Under the pieces are notes generated by a model. That model saw only the letters and a list, made by a program, of their open reading frames with translations, did not search any database and was not told the DNA's origin. Both the position numbers and the translations under genes were made by a program. Below, piece after piece: positions 10,565 through 21,012 of a DNA stretch of 64,000 bases (position 1 is the first letter of the stretch; each line of letters opens with the position of its first letter). Origin of the DNA: Aureobasidium sp. EXF-3400 (Eukaryota > Ascomycota > Dothideomycetes > Dothideales > Saccotheciaceae); assembly GCA_024195585.1 (NCBI GenBank), contig SWBL01000206.1, positions 27,478 to 91,477 of the forward strand, written 5' to 3'.

Positions 10565-11753
10565 ATGGCTATTGGATCGACTGGCTGTGTGCCATACAAT
10601 CCGGCGCAGAGGACTGCATACGGATATGTGCCTTCGCTGGCTGCTGGCATTGTTTATTGTGTTCTCTTCGGATTGTCGATGATTGCGCATACCTTCCAGG
10701 CCATCAAGACGAGAGCGCTTTGGAACTTGGTCTTTGCTGTTGGTTGTCTAAGTATGTTCTATCTCTTTTCACACTGGGTGTCGTCACTGCATATGTCGCC
10801 CTCCTGTCGTCGGCTGCAGAGGATCACAAGAGAGGGCAATTATATCACACGGGTTGTCTCACCGAGAGTTTTCTGATCGTGTCAAGAGTCCGGACAGCCA
10901 TTCTCCCTCTGTCGTTTGGAACAGCACACAATTCGCTTTCACAATGATCCGCTAACCTATTTTCACAGCCGAAATCATAGGCTGGGCAGCCCGATCCTGG
11001 TCGAGCCAATGTGCTTACAACGCCAATGCCTTCCTGATGCAGATCTGCACGCTGATCATCGGTATGTTTCCAAAGAACCACTGACGCTTCGACTTCGTGC
11101 TGACGATATGTATAGCACCCACCTTCTTCACCGCCGGAATCTATGTCATCCTCGGCCGCATGATCGCCATCGCTGGACCCGGAGTAAGCCCCATTGGACC
11201 CGTCTGGTACCTCTGGATCTTCTGCACCGTCGACGTAATCTCTCTCGTTATCCAAGCCGTCGGTGGTGGTTGGGCAGCTGTAGCCTTCAACTCCGAACCC
11301 CCTGGTGACACCAAAACCGGCACCGACATCATGGTTGCCGGTATCGATTTCCAACTGATTTCAGTCATCATCTTCAGTATTCTCTTCTTCCTCTTCCTCT
11401 ACCGAGCTTCCACCAAAATGAACCTTCCAGCTTTCAAAAACGATAAGATAATGAAACTTTTGGTGCTGGTTACTTCATTCTCGATTCTTCTTATCATTAT
11501 GAGAAGTATTTATCGAACGGTTGAACTTGCTGGTGGATGGACTGGACACGTTATCGAGACTGAGAGATACTTTATCGCTCTGGATGGTGCTCCTATGGCT
11601 GCACTTGTCATTGCTTTCAACATCCTACATCCTGGTGTTTTGATCAACCGTATCATTGCTCGCAATGGTGTTCAAGTTGCTGAGAAGCCGTCTACAACCT
11701 CGAGCATGCATGACAGACCTATGTCGGATGCAGATGCAGATGTATCTGCATGA
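10565..11753 (+). CDS. RTA1-like seven-transmembrane protein
   Basis: Three exons: 10565-10751, 10969-11061 and 11116-11753 (305 residues). Donors are GTATGT in both introns; acceptors are CACAG and TATAG. RTA1-family proteins are fungal seven-helix membrane proteins linked to resistance to toxic lipids and azole-type stress (Rta1, Rsb1, Rtm1). The protein shows seven hydrophobic segments, the family-like TLIIAPTFFTAGIYVILGR after the second intron, and GVLINRI near the C-terminus. The N-terminus MAIGSTGCVPYNPAQRTAYG fits the short extracellular lead of the family. The tail is short and Ser/Asp-rich. Upstream ATGs exist in other frames; the chosen one is the first that splices into the conserved frame. 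The cargo cannot be predicted. Confidence 0.88.
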
Positions 11754-12202
11754 TGCTTTGATCGATACTCGAGCACATGATACACACGAACTTTTTACTA
11801 CGCTTCTTCTTTTTTTCTTGTACACAGCGAAATACCCCGATAATGCTTTTAGGCCGCCGGGGACACGACGATCAGGCTGGGCGAGCAGCAGTTCAAGTCT
11901 TTGCTACCTCCCAGGCCGATACCCAAAATAATACCTTTTCTAGACACAAACATGACATCCTCAAAATGTCGCTTCCATAGCTTCAAATTACAACCAGATC
12001 ATTCTGATTCAGTGCTCGAACCACGACTATTATTGCTGCACTTAGAAATGGTTTATTTATTCAAAAGTCTATGAAAATTGGTATCCTACAGAATAGAAGG
12101 AACAACCCACAAAGCGTTCATGCAACCCAATGCTCATGTGCACATGCATGCTTCTTTTATCCAAGAAAACTCCCGCTATGAACAAATGCTCATTAACCTT
12201 CT
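11754..12202. other. Convergent 3' region
   Basis: Between the stops of the RTA1-like gene and the acidic protein on the other strand. AT-rich, with no coding signal and no repeat seen. Confidence 0.6.
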
Positions 12203-13360
12203 TCAATCATCAGCTTCGAGCATGCTCAAGACATCGATCTCGGTCTTGATGATCCTCTCAAACTCTTCTCTTCCCATGCCTACGCTTCTGGCAAGACGGA
12301 ACATACTCTTCATTTCCGTGCTGATGAATTGCTTCACGCCAATCTCGGCTCTTGTCATGTCCTCGGCGCCACGTTCGAGAACGTCAACACTGCTGCCCGG
12401 AGATGTGGGCCTCGGTGCTTCCAACTCTTGCTTTTGCGATCGGAGTGTGTTATTGAACTCGTTGTTCTCAGCTGCATACATAGGAGGGGCGGGGTTGGTG
12501 TTTGGCTCCCCTGCTGCCTTTTTTGCGCTGAATTCACCACCACGCAGAGTCGAGTCTGCGGTCTCGGGATGTTCCTCGTCGGGATCGTGGTCGTCGAGGG
12601 CAGGTTGGACTTCGGCAGCGTAGCGGGCAAAGTATTCGAGCTCGTCGTTTGTGGGAGCGAGATTTGACGAGGCATTTGTGCCAGGCGCGGGACTAGCGCG
12701 TTTAGCAGGTGTGCGAGCAGGAGTTCTGTTGTTGGGCGTCCTGTCGTAGCTGGCCCAGTAATCGTCATCATCGTCGTCGTCATCTTCGGCCGTCGCTTGT
12801 TGAGGGATGGTTGTGGAAGGAGCGTTGGGGTGGGACTTGCTCTCGAAGACGTCGTTCGCTGCGTCGATGGAGCTAGACCATTGGGCAGCGTCTTCGCTGA
12901 GGTCTTCAAGGGCGCGCAATTCTGCTAACCTCCAACCAGTTGTCCCACCAAGTTGACCGCCTTCTGCATCATTCTCGCACCACATGTATACGGGCAATAA
13001 TCCAAACTCTTCGACCTGCAAGCAGCATTGTAATGTTTCCTCGTCTACTCTTCTGTAGCTGATCTTGTCGATGTCTTCGAGTTCGAGTTCGCCGGATACA
13101 GGATGAGCTTCCAATTGCAGATTCTCAGCTTTGGCACCGAGTTTGGAGGAGCGGGACGACGACCAGGAGAGTAGATTAAGCCAGCCGCCTTGGCCTGAGG
13201 AAGCGTTGGCGGCGAGGAGATTGACTCGTTGGCGGAGGATGGGCGAGAGAAGAGGAAGCAGTGCCGGTGGAGGTCGCGGCGACATGAAGGCTGTGGGAAG
13301 ACATGCCAGAAGCGGTGGGAACAAGGTCCGCGGGTCGGGAGGTGTAATGATGGTCGACAT
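12203..13360 (-). CDS. Conserved-looking acidic protein of unknown function
   Basis: Intronless, 385 residues from MSTIITPPDPRTLFPP. An ATG at 13657 is in frame, but the extra 99 residues are low in quality and run through what looks like promoter DNA, so 13360 is preferred. The N-terminal half is folded-looking, with a Pro-rich lead, a segment (about residues 80-160) containing QLEAHPVSGELELEDIDKIS, and Trp/Tyr-rich CLQVEEFGLLPVYMW. The centre is a disordered Asp run followed by YWASYDRTP and Thr/Pro/Ala-rich sequence. The C-terminus is a helical EIGVKQFISTEMKSMFRLA region. I do not recognise the family; the layout suggests a regulatory or adaptor protein. Confidence 0.7.
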   Translation of the reverse strand: MSTIITPPDPRTLFPPLLACLPTAFMSPRPPPALLPLLSPILRQRVNLLAANASSGQGGWLNLLSWSSSRSSKLGAKAENLQLEAHPVSGELELEDIDKISYRRVDEETLQCCLQVEEFGLLPVYMWCENDAEGGQLGGTTGWRLAELRALEDLSEDAAQWSSSIDAANDVFESKSHPNAPSTTIPQQATAEDDDDDDDDYWASYDRTPNNRTPARTPAKRASPAPGTNASSNLAPTNDELEYFARYAAEVQPALDDHDPDEEHPETADSTLRGGEFSAKKAAGEPNTNPAPPMYAAENNEFNNTLRSQKQELEAPRPTSPGSSVDVLERGAEDMTRAEIGVKQFISTEMKSMFRLARSVGMGREEFERIIKTEIDVLSMLEADD

Positions 13361-13823
13361 GGTGGACGTGTGTGAGCTATCGAGTAGGAGAGGAAGTTTT
13401 TCGTAGGAAGCTAGGAAGGCGCAGATGCAGATAACTGCAGGGTAACGACGGCCCGACTTTCGTTCCTGCCCAAGGATCAGTCGACGGGTTGTTAGGAAGA
13501 TGGTTGCTTGTCCGAAGTCCAAGTCCGGTCGTCCGAAACATGTGCTGCTCCGCTGCTTCTCCACCACAATCTTCCCCACTTCCCGCAATACCGTCACTTT
13601 CCGTGTCATTCGAGTCCCGACTCCCAATTTCTCTAATACCATCTTTCGTCCTGTCATCTGGTCATTTGGTCATCTTATCCGCTGTACATCACTGACACTG
13701 ACACAAGGTCTGCACACAAACATCTCGTTGAGAAAGAGCTTGATGATAACATCACGAACAACGTGCATATCCATCTTGCGCTACGAACATCCGTCTACAT
13801 GCTAATGCCACAACTAACCACGA
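13361..13823. other. Short intergenic stretch
   Basis: Promoter and leader of the acidic protein gene on the minus strand plus the 3' end of the hydrolase gene. No further gene or repeat is seen. Confidence 0.5.
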
Positions 13824-14588
13824 TCAGATCGGCTCCCAGATGGTCGTTCGGCGGATCAAATCCAACGTCTGTTCTGGGATACCCAACCAAGGACAATGGC
13901 CTGCCTCCAGATACTCGATCGTAAATTTACCTCCTGGCTGACTGGCCATGTACACTTGCGCGTGCTTCGGAATCGCGTTGTCGCGTGAGCAGACGATGTA
14001 TGTCGAGTCAATGTCTTTCCACGCAGCATACGTCTGTTTGCTCTCGAAGCTTCCCTTCGCCTGCAGATCCAACTGCCTGCTCAACGCCTCCGCCTTCTCG
14101 CTATCCAAATCGTTGTAAAAGATATAGTTTGAATTGACCGCTCGCCATTGTTTGGCATTCACCGATTGCCACCAGGATAATGGTGTATTGTTCAATGCAT
14201 CCATCAGACTGACATCTTTCTCGAGCGCAAACGCAGCCATGTAAATCATCCGTATCACACCGCCACCTCTTGGGACTTCTTGTTTGGAATAGCCTTGGAC
14301 TGCTGCGCTGCCCACCATGCCGCCGTATGCGTGCATGAGCACCACTATCTCGCGACCCTGGGACACTTCTTCGGCGATAGCTCTGCGCACGACGTAGACA
14401 TCATCGTAGAAACTGTCGCATGTCCCCCCTACTGAGGGTAGGCAGGGTGCTATGACAGGGAAGCTTGTTCTTCGAAGACCTTCGAGAAGCCCTGCATAGA
14501 GATGGGGCTTGTGCCAGGCTCCCGTCACGAAAATGATGGTAGGCTTCGAGTTGGTGTCCGTGCCAAACATGATCTGGTTGATATGCAT
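13824..14588 (-). CDS. Alpha/beta hydrolase-fold protein lacking the nucleophile serine
   Basis: Intronless, 254 residues. The AB-hydrolase-1 fold is clear: an N-terminal strand and oxyanion region PTIIFVTGAWHKP, the nucleophile elbow VVLMHAYGGMVG (residues 82-93), an acid loop CSRDNAIP and the catalytic His in EAGHCPWLG. Active members of this fungal group carry His-Ser-Tyr-Gly-Gly at the elbow. Here residue 87 is Ala (codon GCA at 14328-14330, one base from TCA), while the Asp and His of the triad remain. The family hydrolyses esters or similar bonds; this copy may be a pseudoenzyme with a binding role, or a gene losing function. There is no signal peptide. A second ATG seven codons on is an alternative start. 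A TATA-like element lies about 140 bases upstream. Confidence 0.85.
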   Translation of the reverse strand: MHINQIMFGTDTNSKPTIIFVTGAWHKPHLYAGLLEGLRRTSFPVIAPCLPSVGGTCDSFYDDVYVVRRAIAEEVSQGREIVVLMHAYGGMVGSAAVQGYSKQEVPRGGGVIRMIYMAAFALEKDVSLMDALNNTPLSWWQSVNAKQWRAVNSNYIFYNDLDSEKAEALSRQLDLQAKGSFESKQTYAAWKDIDSTYIVCSRDNAIPKHAQVYMASQPGGKFTIEYLEAGHCPWLGIPEQTLDLIRRTTIWEPI

Positions 14589-15314
14589 GGTTGAGTATTT
14601 TGCAAGCTCAACGTATGGGTCAAGTTTCTTGATCTGAGGTGTAGAGTGTGAATAAATATTAGACAGCAGTAGTTGATAAAATAGCAGATTGAACCAAGGG
14701 GCACGAAGGCATCCCTGGACCCGTATTTATAGTCTTATCTGTATACAGCGCAGATGCAGCTCCGATGCCTGTTTCACTCCACTAGCTTTTTAAAGTTCGT
14801 GTCAAGTCTGTGGCTGGTCGCTGATATTGAGGGGTCCTTGAAGGATCACCAAGCTATATTGGTCAGCGCATCAACAGTCTTTGTTCTTGTGTCCTCAACA
14901 CCCGACTTCTGTGGATTGTCACTGATTCGATGTGAATGGTGAACCTAATTTCCCCAATGGATTGTAATTTTGCGGACACGAATATAGCTAATGTTGGATT
15001 TCTAGTGGCGTCAAAAGTAGGTCACACAACTTGTGAAGCTTGCTTTGCTTACGCAGCTCAGGGAGCTGTTTGACGATGCTGGTCGATCAACACGAAACCC
15101 TGCAGGTGTTTCCACCCTGCGAACACCTCGGTAACCGCTGGCCCCTCATTCTAGACCTCATCTTCATGTGTTTGTCACCTCTGAGTCGACGTTGGGATCT
15201 AATGCACGCACAATGTCGGATAATAAACTCGCTGACAACAACGAAACAATCACTTGATCGCAGTCAACTCCGTCGTTGAAGGATAGTACAGGTACCACCC
15301 GAGCTACACATTAT
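14589..15314. other. Intergenic region with the hydrolase promoter
   Basis: Contains the promoter of the minus-strand hydrolase and the 3' flank of the MFS transporter. No coding signal is seen. Confidence 0.55.
14724..14731 (-). promoter_or_regulatory. Candidate TATA box with adjacent GATA site
   Basis: On the minus strand the sequence reads TATAAATA, 136 bases before the hydrolase ATG. About ten bases further upstream on the same strand is AGATAAG, a GATA-factor core. The spacing is consistent with a core promoter. There is no expression evidence. Confidence 0.45.
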
Positions 15315-17275
15315 CTAATGACCTAGCCCTTTGGCTCTTGCCTTTTCAACGTATGTCCAGTATCTTCTCGCACTATTTTCGCGAAGTCGGCGACCGTAAG
15401 GGATGACAAGAAACATGGAACTGTTCAACACGAATGCTATTACCGCTGCCGTGATAAAGGTGTTCTGTGTTCCCATGGCGTCGATCCACGGATTGATGCC
15501 GTAGTTGATGGCGAAACTTGAGCCTTTGTGTTAGCTTGCTGTCTATACGTGTCATACAATGGGTACTTACCTCAAAGTATTCCGGATAAGGATAATGGTT
15601 GTGATCAATTCGCCGCTCAAGTCCCTATATGCACTCGTCGCATACTGAATAGCTGTCGACAAGCAGAGCGTACTGGAGATGGCTAGGCAAGCTTGAGCAA
15701 AGACCAGCCCGAACCAATGTACGCGGTGCTGGGAACCGACTCCCCACAAGATCAGCGCGAATGGCACAAAGACGGCTGAAGCGAGGAAGAGCCACAGAAT
15801 GTCTTCAGGCTCAGATATACCACCTCTTCGACGAGCCAGTCTGATAACAAGCTGTGGACCTGCAAGCGTTACCCAGAGCGAGCCTAGTACCATGCCTACC
15901 ACGGCCGCAAAGTAAGCAAATCCTACTGCATCACTGGAAAAGTGATAGTAGCTGTTTGTGTAGGTGACGCTGGCTGTGGCGTTCAAGATGCCGGGATACA
16001 CTAATCCTTGGAGTCCGTACATGAACCCGGCCCAGACCACCACTGGGAAGGTGAAGAACTTGAAAGGTGCCCACATGATGTCCAGCATGCGGTTTGGTCG
16101 TTTTTTGTCGATGATGCTTAGTTTCTGCCAGTATGTCTTTCGTGGGTATGCGACTTGTCCTAGTTCTGCAGCTGCTACGTCTATAGAGCGCTGATCTTCA
16201 AGTATCTTCTTGTCGCACGAAAAAGTAGGATCGCTGACTTGAACACCATCCTTGGCAGTGCTCTTCTCGGAAGCAGATAGGCCAGGCTCGCCAGCTACTT
16301 CGAGACTAGCCTGCGAGCTGGACAATGACGATGTCGTTGTACGCCTGTCATAATTCGTCTCTTCCATGAACAAGAGACAAAATACGAACGCAATACCGAT
16401 GCCTATAGCACACCACCACTACATATCGTCAGCTTTGTGTATCGAAAATACTGCCTGGACAGAATACGAACCAAAGTCCACTCCCAACCCATTCCACTGT
16501 TGATGAAAGCACTAAACACTGGAGCTAGTTTACCAGACGCGCCAAGGGATACACCGTATAGGGCTATATAGAGGGGTCGCTCGTGAGCAAACCACTATAG
16601 CTTGTTAGTCATGAGTTCTTCGTGCGACCATGATGTCAACCACACTTACAATGTCGGTCATGCTTATTTCACAGAGGCTCTCGACTGGTCCTCCGAAGAA
16701 TCCCTTCCATAATTAGTACAACACATCGTATCTTGTCGAAGATGATAGAAATACCTGGATGATTCTGATTGCCAGATAGGTCCCAGAAGATCGACACATT
16801 GGTGCAACTGCCATGACTACAACCGAAGCGGCTGATGAGATTAGGTATACTGGTCGCTTGCCATACTGTAGCGCAATTGCTTGCCAAAAGATCGTCGACC
16901 ATCCGTATAAAAGAAACATGACACCGGTGCCTCTATTAATGGTTGTGATGGAGATGCCAGTAGAAGTCGAGATGGGCTTTGCCACGGAGTAAACTGCTGC
17001 GCTGGGGAACACTAAAGCGACGGTGTAGACGACCATACAGGCGGTGTGCAACAACTTTCGCTTTTTTGTCCAGTTGAGAGGATCCTCTGGATCGTCTACC
17101 ACACAAGTAAGTCGTTGTTCAAAGGAAGTCATGGAGTAGTCTGCTGACCAGAAGGTGTTGGCACAAGGACGATATCGCCATGGCCCTCGGAGTGCTTGAC
17201 GTTGAGTTCTCCATTGGCATCGATCAGCCTGACCGTGCCAGGGGCAACCTCCTCGCCGTGAATATTGTTGGACAT
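15315..17275 (-). CDS. MFS transporter, Hol1-like (DHA1) type
   Basis: Six exons on the minus strand: 17275-17149, 17095-16755, 16703-16650, 16594-16472, 16418-15571 and 15516-15315, giving 564 residues. Splicing restores the family lead DDPEDPLNW, TM1-TM4, a conserved GFFGGPVESLCEISMTDI stretch, WFAHERP, the central cytosolic loop, and the typical tail with SARRYW. Hol1-like drug:H+ antiporters sit in the plasma membrane; yeast Hol1 imports polyamines and related cations. There are about 12 hydrophobic segments and the loop is Ser-rich. The start codon precedes MSNNIHGEEVAPGTV. It is divergent from the amidase (650 bases between starts), which suggests paired regulation. The first-intron donor GTCAGC is weak, but it is the one that joins the DPEDPLNW motif in frame. 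The substrate is unknown. Confidence 0.85.
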
Positions 17276-17925
17276 CTCGATGGACAAGACTCAAACAATG
17301 TTTGGAAGAAGACCAGATTGGAGAGGATAGACGATCCTTTCATACCTTACGCTTTGGAACAAACGAACGACCTACCTGCATGAATGCCTATCTTGTCTCG
17401 ATGTAAGCATCCTAGCTCTCGGAGCAAGATAGGCCTACTCGGAGTACTCAAGATATGCAATTGCCAAGAGATATGGACACAACGGGCATCTGATAGCATC
17501 TGTTTGCATACAGTCTTACTGACTGGCCATGAGCGACGCAGGATGAAGTCCTCCCTCAATCACAAGAAGTCGAACGCCGACGCCAAGATCCGGGCCCACT
17601 CATTCTCCAACCTCCCCTCTCTTCTCTCATTCGATCTGCGGTCTTATCTCCTCGCTATCAACTGGTACTTTCCACTAGAGTTGGCCGTGCGAAGGCCTAT
17701 CATGAGACGGTTATCTGACATGTAAGCCTCGGGAGTCGAGTGGAGTAGGCTCTGTCGGCCAAGCCGACCGCATACACTTGCCTAATATGGACATCCAGCC
17801 GGTTAGTGCAGGACTGGTGGTCAGTTATCTTTCCCACTCTTCTCTCTTTCGTCTCCTTTTCTAGCATCCTGGAAAGATATCTACCTAGCTCTTTACCATA
17901 TAACCGACCCAAAACATAACACAAG
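17276..17925. promoter_or_regulatory. Shared divergent promoter with GATA sites
   Basis: The region separates the start codons of the Hol1-like transporter and the amidase. TTATC cores (GATAA on the minus strand) occur at 17644-17648, 17711-17715 and 17825-17829, all within 290 bases of the amidase start. Further CTATC/GATAG motifs lie near 17387 and 17415. AreA/NIT2 GATA factors activate amidase genes under nitrogen limitation through clustered sites of this kind. Regulation is inferred, not shown. Confidence 0.45.
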
Positions 17926-19643
17926 ATGCCTGCAGCAAAGGACTGGGAAAGAAAGGCTCAAGTCTGCCGTGATATTCTCGAGAACTCAATCCCAAAGCAA
18001 TGGCTCCTTCCTGCAGATAAGCTTCCAACGAAGCAGCAGCATAATGTCACCAACGTTCCTTATACATGTGGCATTCTCTCCACTGAGGAGCTTGACATGA
18101 CTGAACAGACTGCCGCTGGACTTCTGAGCAAATACCAGTCTGGTGTATGGAAGGTTGAGGAAGTTACCATTGCATTCCTCAAGCGAGCCACAATTGGCCA
18201 ACAGCTTGTAAGTTCACTAGTTGTCTTAGTACTGCAGACCGTGATCTAACAACACACAGCTCAACTTCGCTACTGAGTTTCTCACAGACGAAGCATTGGC
18301 AACAGCAAAAGCTCTCGATAAGCATTTCGAGACCACAGGCAAACTTATCGGCCCGCTTCATGGCGTTCCCATCAGTGTCAAAGAACATGTTTCATACGGA
18401 GGCAAGATCACGAACGCCGGGTTTGTGAGTCAGATCGACAATATAGCCAAGGAAGACGCACTTCTTGTTCAACTACTCAAGAAGGCAGGTGCAGTCATCA
18501 CAGTACGAACCAATCAGCCGCAATCTTTGATGCACCTGGACTGTGAGAACAACATCACCGGAACAACGCTAAATCCTTACCATCTCAAATTGTCCCCTGG
18601 TGGGTCGTCTGGTGGAGAAGGAGCGTCGATGGGCTTCAAGTGCGCTGTTCTCGGTGTTGGCACAGACATCGGCGGTAGTATTCGTGCACCTGCTGCTTTC
18701 AACAACTCTTACGGACTCCGCCCCACCACTCTTCGCAATCCTTATATGGGTCTCCATGGCGTACTCGGCGGCCAAGAGAGTATCAAAGGTGTAATCGGTC
18801 CTCTTGGTCAGAGCATCGATGATCTCTGGCTGTTCCAGAAGACGTTGATTGATCAAAATCCTCATGAGATCGACACAACTTTGATTCCTTTGCCATGGAG
18901 AGGAGAGCTGGATCTTCCCAAAGACATCACCGTCGGCATCATGATGACTGACGGAGTAGTCAAACCTCATCCTCCTATCATCCGCGCACTTGAGGCCGCC
19001 AAGTCGAAGCTTCAAGCTGCCGGCGTCAAAGTTGTCGATTGGGAAAATTACAAGCACGACCACGCTTGGGACATAGTATCAGCTCTCTACTTCCCTGACG
19101 GCGGCAAACGTGTTGAAGATGCTCTCGCAGCGTCTGGCGAGCCTATGCTGCCACTCACCCGCCACGCCTTGGACTACTCTAAAGCTATCTCCATCTCGGA
19201 GAACTGGGAGCTCAACGTGATGCGCGAGAACTACAGGCGTGAGTATAATGCTTTGATGAAGGAGAGAGGTGTAGATGTCATCTTGTGTCCTGCATACGTA
19301 GGTGCGGGTGTAAAGCAACACGGTGCAAAGTACTGGGGCTACACGAGTTTGTGGAATATCCTCGACCAACCAGCCGTGGTGTTCCCGACAGGTATGGCTG
19401 TCGACAAGAACGTAGACGTGGTGGGGGAAGCATACACACCATTGAGTGCGAAGGACAAGGAGGAGTACGAAGCTTGTAAGTTTGAACCACTTCTTACACC
19501 AGATGCGGATACTAACATGTGTCTTAGACGATCCCGAGCTATTCGATGGTGTTCCAATCACTCTTCAGCTTGCGGGCAAGCACTATTATGATGAGGATGT
19601 CTTGAGAGCAGCGAAGTTGATTGAGAGCGTTATCAGAGCTTAA
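17926..19643 (+). CDS. Amidase (acetamidase type)
   Basis: Three exons: 17926-18207, 18260-19475 and 19528-19643 (537 residues). Amidase-signature hydrolase converting amides to the carboxylate and ammonia. The Ser-Ser-Lys triad can be placed: Lys in GVPISVKEHV, the cis-Ser region SPGGSSGGEGAS, and the nucleophile Ser in GVGTDIGGSIRAPA. The C-terminal part carries DVILCPAYVGAG and the closing DGVPITLQLAG. Length matches fungal AmdS-like amidases (about 540-560). Donors GTAAGT and acceptors CACAG/CTTAG are canonical. There is no signal peptide, so the enzyme is cytosolic. With a transporter divergent to it and GATA sites between, a role in using an amide as nitrogen source is plausible. The actual amide is unknown. 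Confidence 0.93.
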
Positions 19644-20187
19644 ATTTGTCGTCGGTCACATATGTCTGGAACATACCCGATTTGCTCTTCTATATATGTT
19701 CATAGTTGTCAAGCGAGCAGTTCTCTGAAGACGTTTTCCGGTAATCTCCTGCTTGAAGTCGTGCTTAAACACCGTCTTTGTACAATCGTCCCTTCCTACC
19801 TACAACTTTTTCGAGTATCTTCCGCCATTACGGCTGGGAAGTGAAGAATAAGCACAGGGGTTCGGCACGCTATCAGAGCCATCGAAAATTGTAAGCGGTC
19901 AAAAGACCGAGTCGTTGATGACATTATAGTCATCGTGAAGCGGCAGCACATATGTAAGAAGAGGATTAGGAAAAGGATTTTGGAACAAACTAAGTTCATA
20001 TTCGAACATATAACACGCCTCTTCGGAGCCACAAAAAGGCATTGGCGGCGACTGAAAGCGCTTTGAGGAATAAAATTTATGGGTATACAAAGCGTCAGAC
20101 CATCTAGATAACATTCTGCCTGATCTAGCTGGAGGGAGAAGTATAATTCATGTACAGAATATTATTCTAACATGCGCACCGCAGTGT
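19644..20187. other. Convergent 3' region
   Basis: Lies between the amidase stop and the stop of the secreted-protein gene. AT-rich, with no supportable gene. Confidence 0.6.
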
Positions 20188-21012
20188 TCATCCGATAACG
20201 TCGGCGAGCGGAGGGACGACGGGAATGGTGACGTTCTGGATCTTCCAAATCTTGCCATTGTCGTTGGTGACAGGATTTGTGTTGGTCGCGTTGTTCGACT
20301 GGTAAATGGTGCTGCCGAATGCCTTATCGGCCCCTGAAAGTTTGATGGTGATGTCCTTCCAGTATTGTACATCGGTTGGAGGCGTACATGACTGGCACTC
20401 GACTGCAGTATTGACCATTGTCATGGTCGGTGATGTCTTGCTATACTCGGCGTAAAGCGCTCCTGTGCGTGCATTGCGAGCAGTCTGGTACCACAGTCCG
20501 GTTTCCTGATCGATCAGGGTGTAGTTGAAAGTGATTCCGTCTGCAGGAGTTGCGGCTAGCATACGCTCTTCGCCAACATACTGATTCCATTTGCCTAGTT
20601 TGGTGTCCCATCCGTAGACTTCTGATGAGATACACCTAATAAAATTGGTCAGCTTTGCCCGGCTCTAGGATGTTCGATTGACATACCATAATGAGTCTGC
20701 ATTTGCTCCCTTGCATTCGCTCTCGCCATGGCTGTAGGAACCAACAATGCCCTGAACCAAATCCCCATTCTCGGTCTCGTTGTTGATCCCGATCCAGTTG
20801 TAAAGGCCTCCGACTTGATTCTTGGGCATGCGCCCAGGGTAGATTGTAGCAACAACGCTCGTGATCTCGATGCCATCGGCAGTAGGACCAAGGCCTATCA
20901 GAGGCCCCCAGGTAATTTCATCCTGGTCAATACGCTTGGAAAGCAAGCCCCTGGGAGCAGCAGTCGCCAGCGACAAAAGCGATGAAAAAACGATCAAATT
21001 TTTGTATTGCAT
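20188..21012 (-). CDS. Secreted protein, ConA-like/eqolisin-like
   Basis: Two exons on the minus strand: 21012-20687 and 20635-20188 (257 residues). The donor GTATGT and acceptor ATTAG rebuild SLWCISSEVYGW across the junction. An N-terminal signal peptide (hydrophobic to about residue 18, ending ATAA) is followed by a dibasic LSKR site suited to Kex2. The mature part is Trp/Tyr/Asn-rich beta-type sequence: GLYNWIGINNETENGD, then VQGIVGS, GKWNQYVGEE, GLWYQTARNARTG and a CQSC pair. The order WIGI...Q...W...N.TG resembles glutamic peptidases of family G1 (Trp-Val-Gly-Ile-Asp-Gly with a following Gln), but the match is loose and the catalytic Glu cannot be assigned with confidence. An extracellular lectin-like or effector protein is the alternative. 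Confidence 0.75.

Noticed and set aside
12203..13657. An earlier ATG (13657) for the acidic protein
   Set aside because: The 99 extra residues look like translated promoter DNA and the ATG at 13360 gives a natural start.
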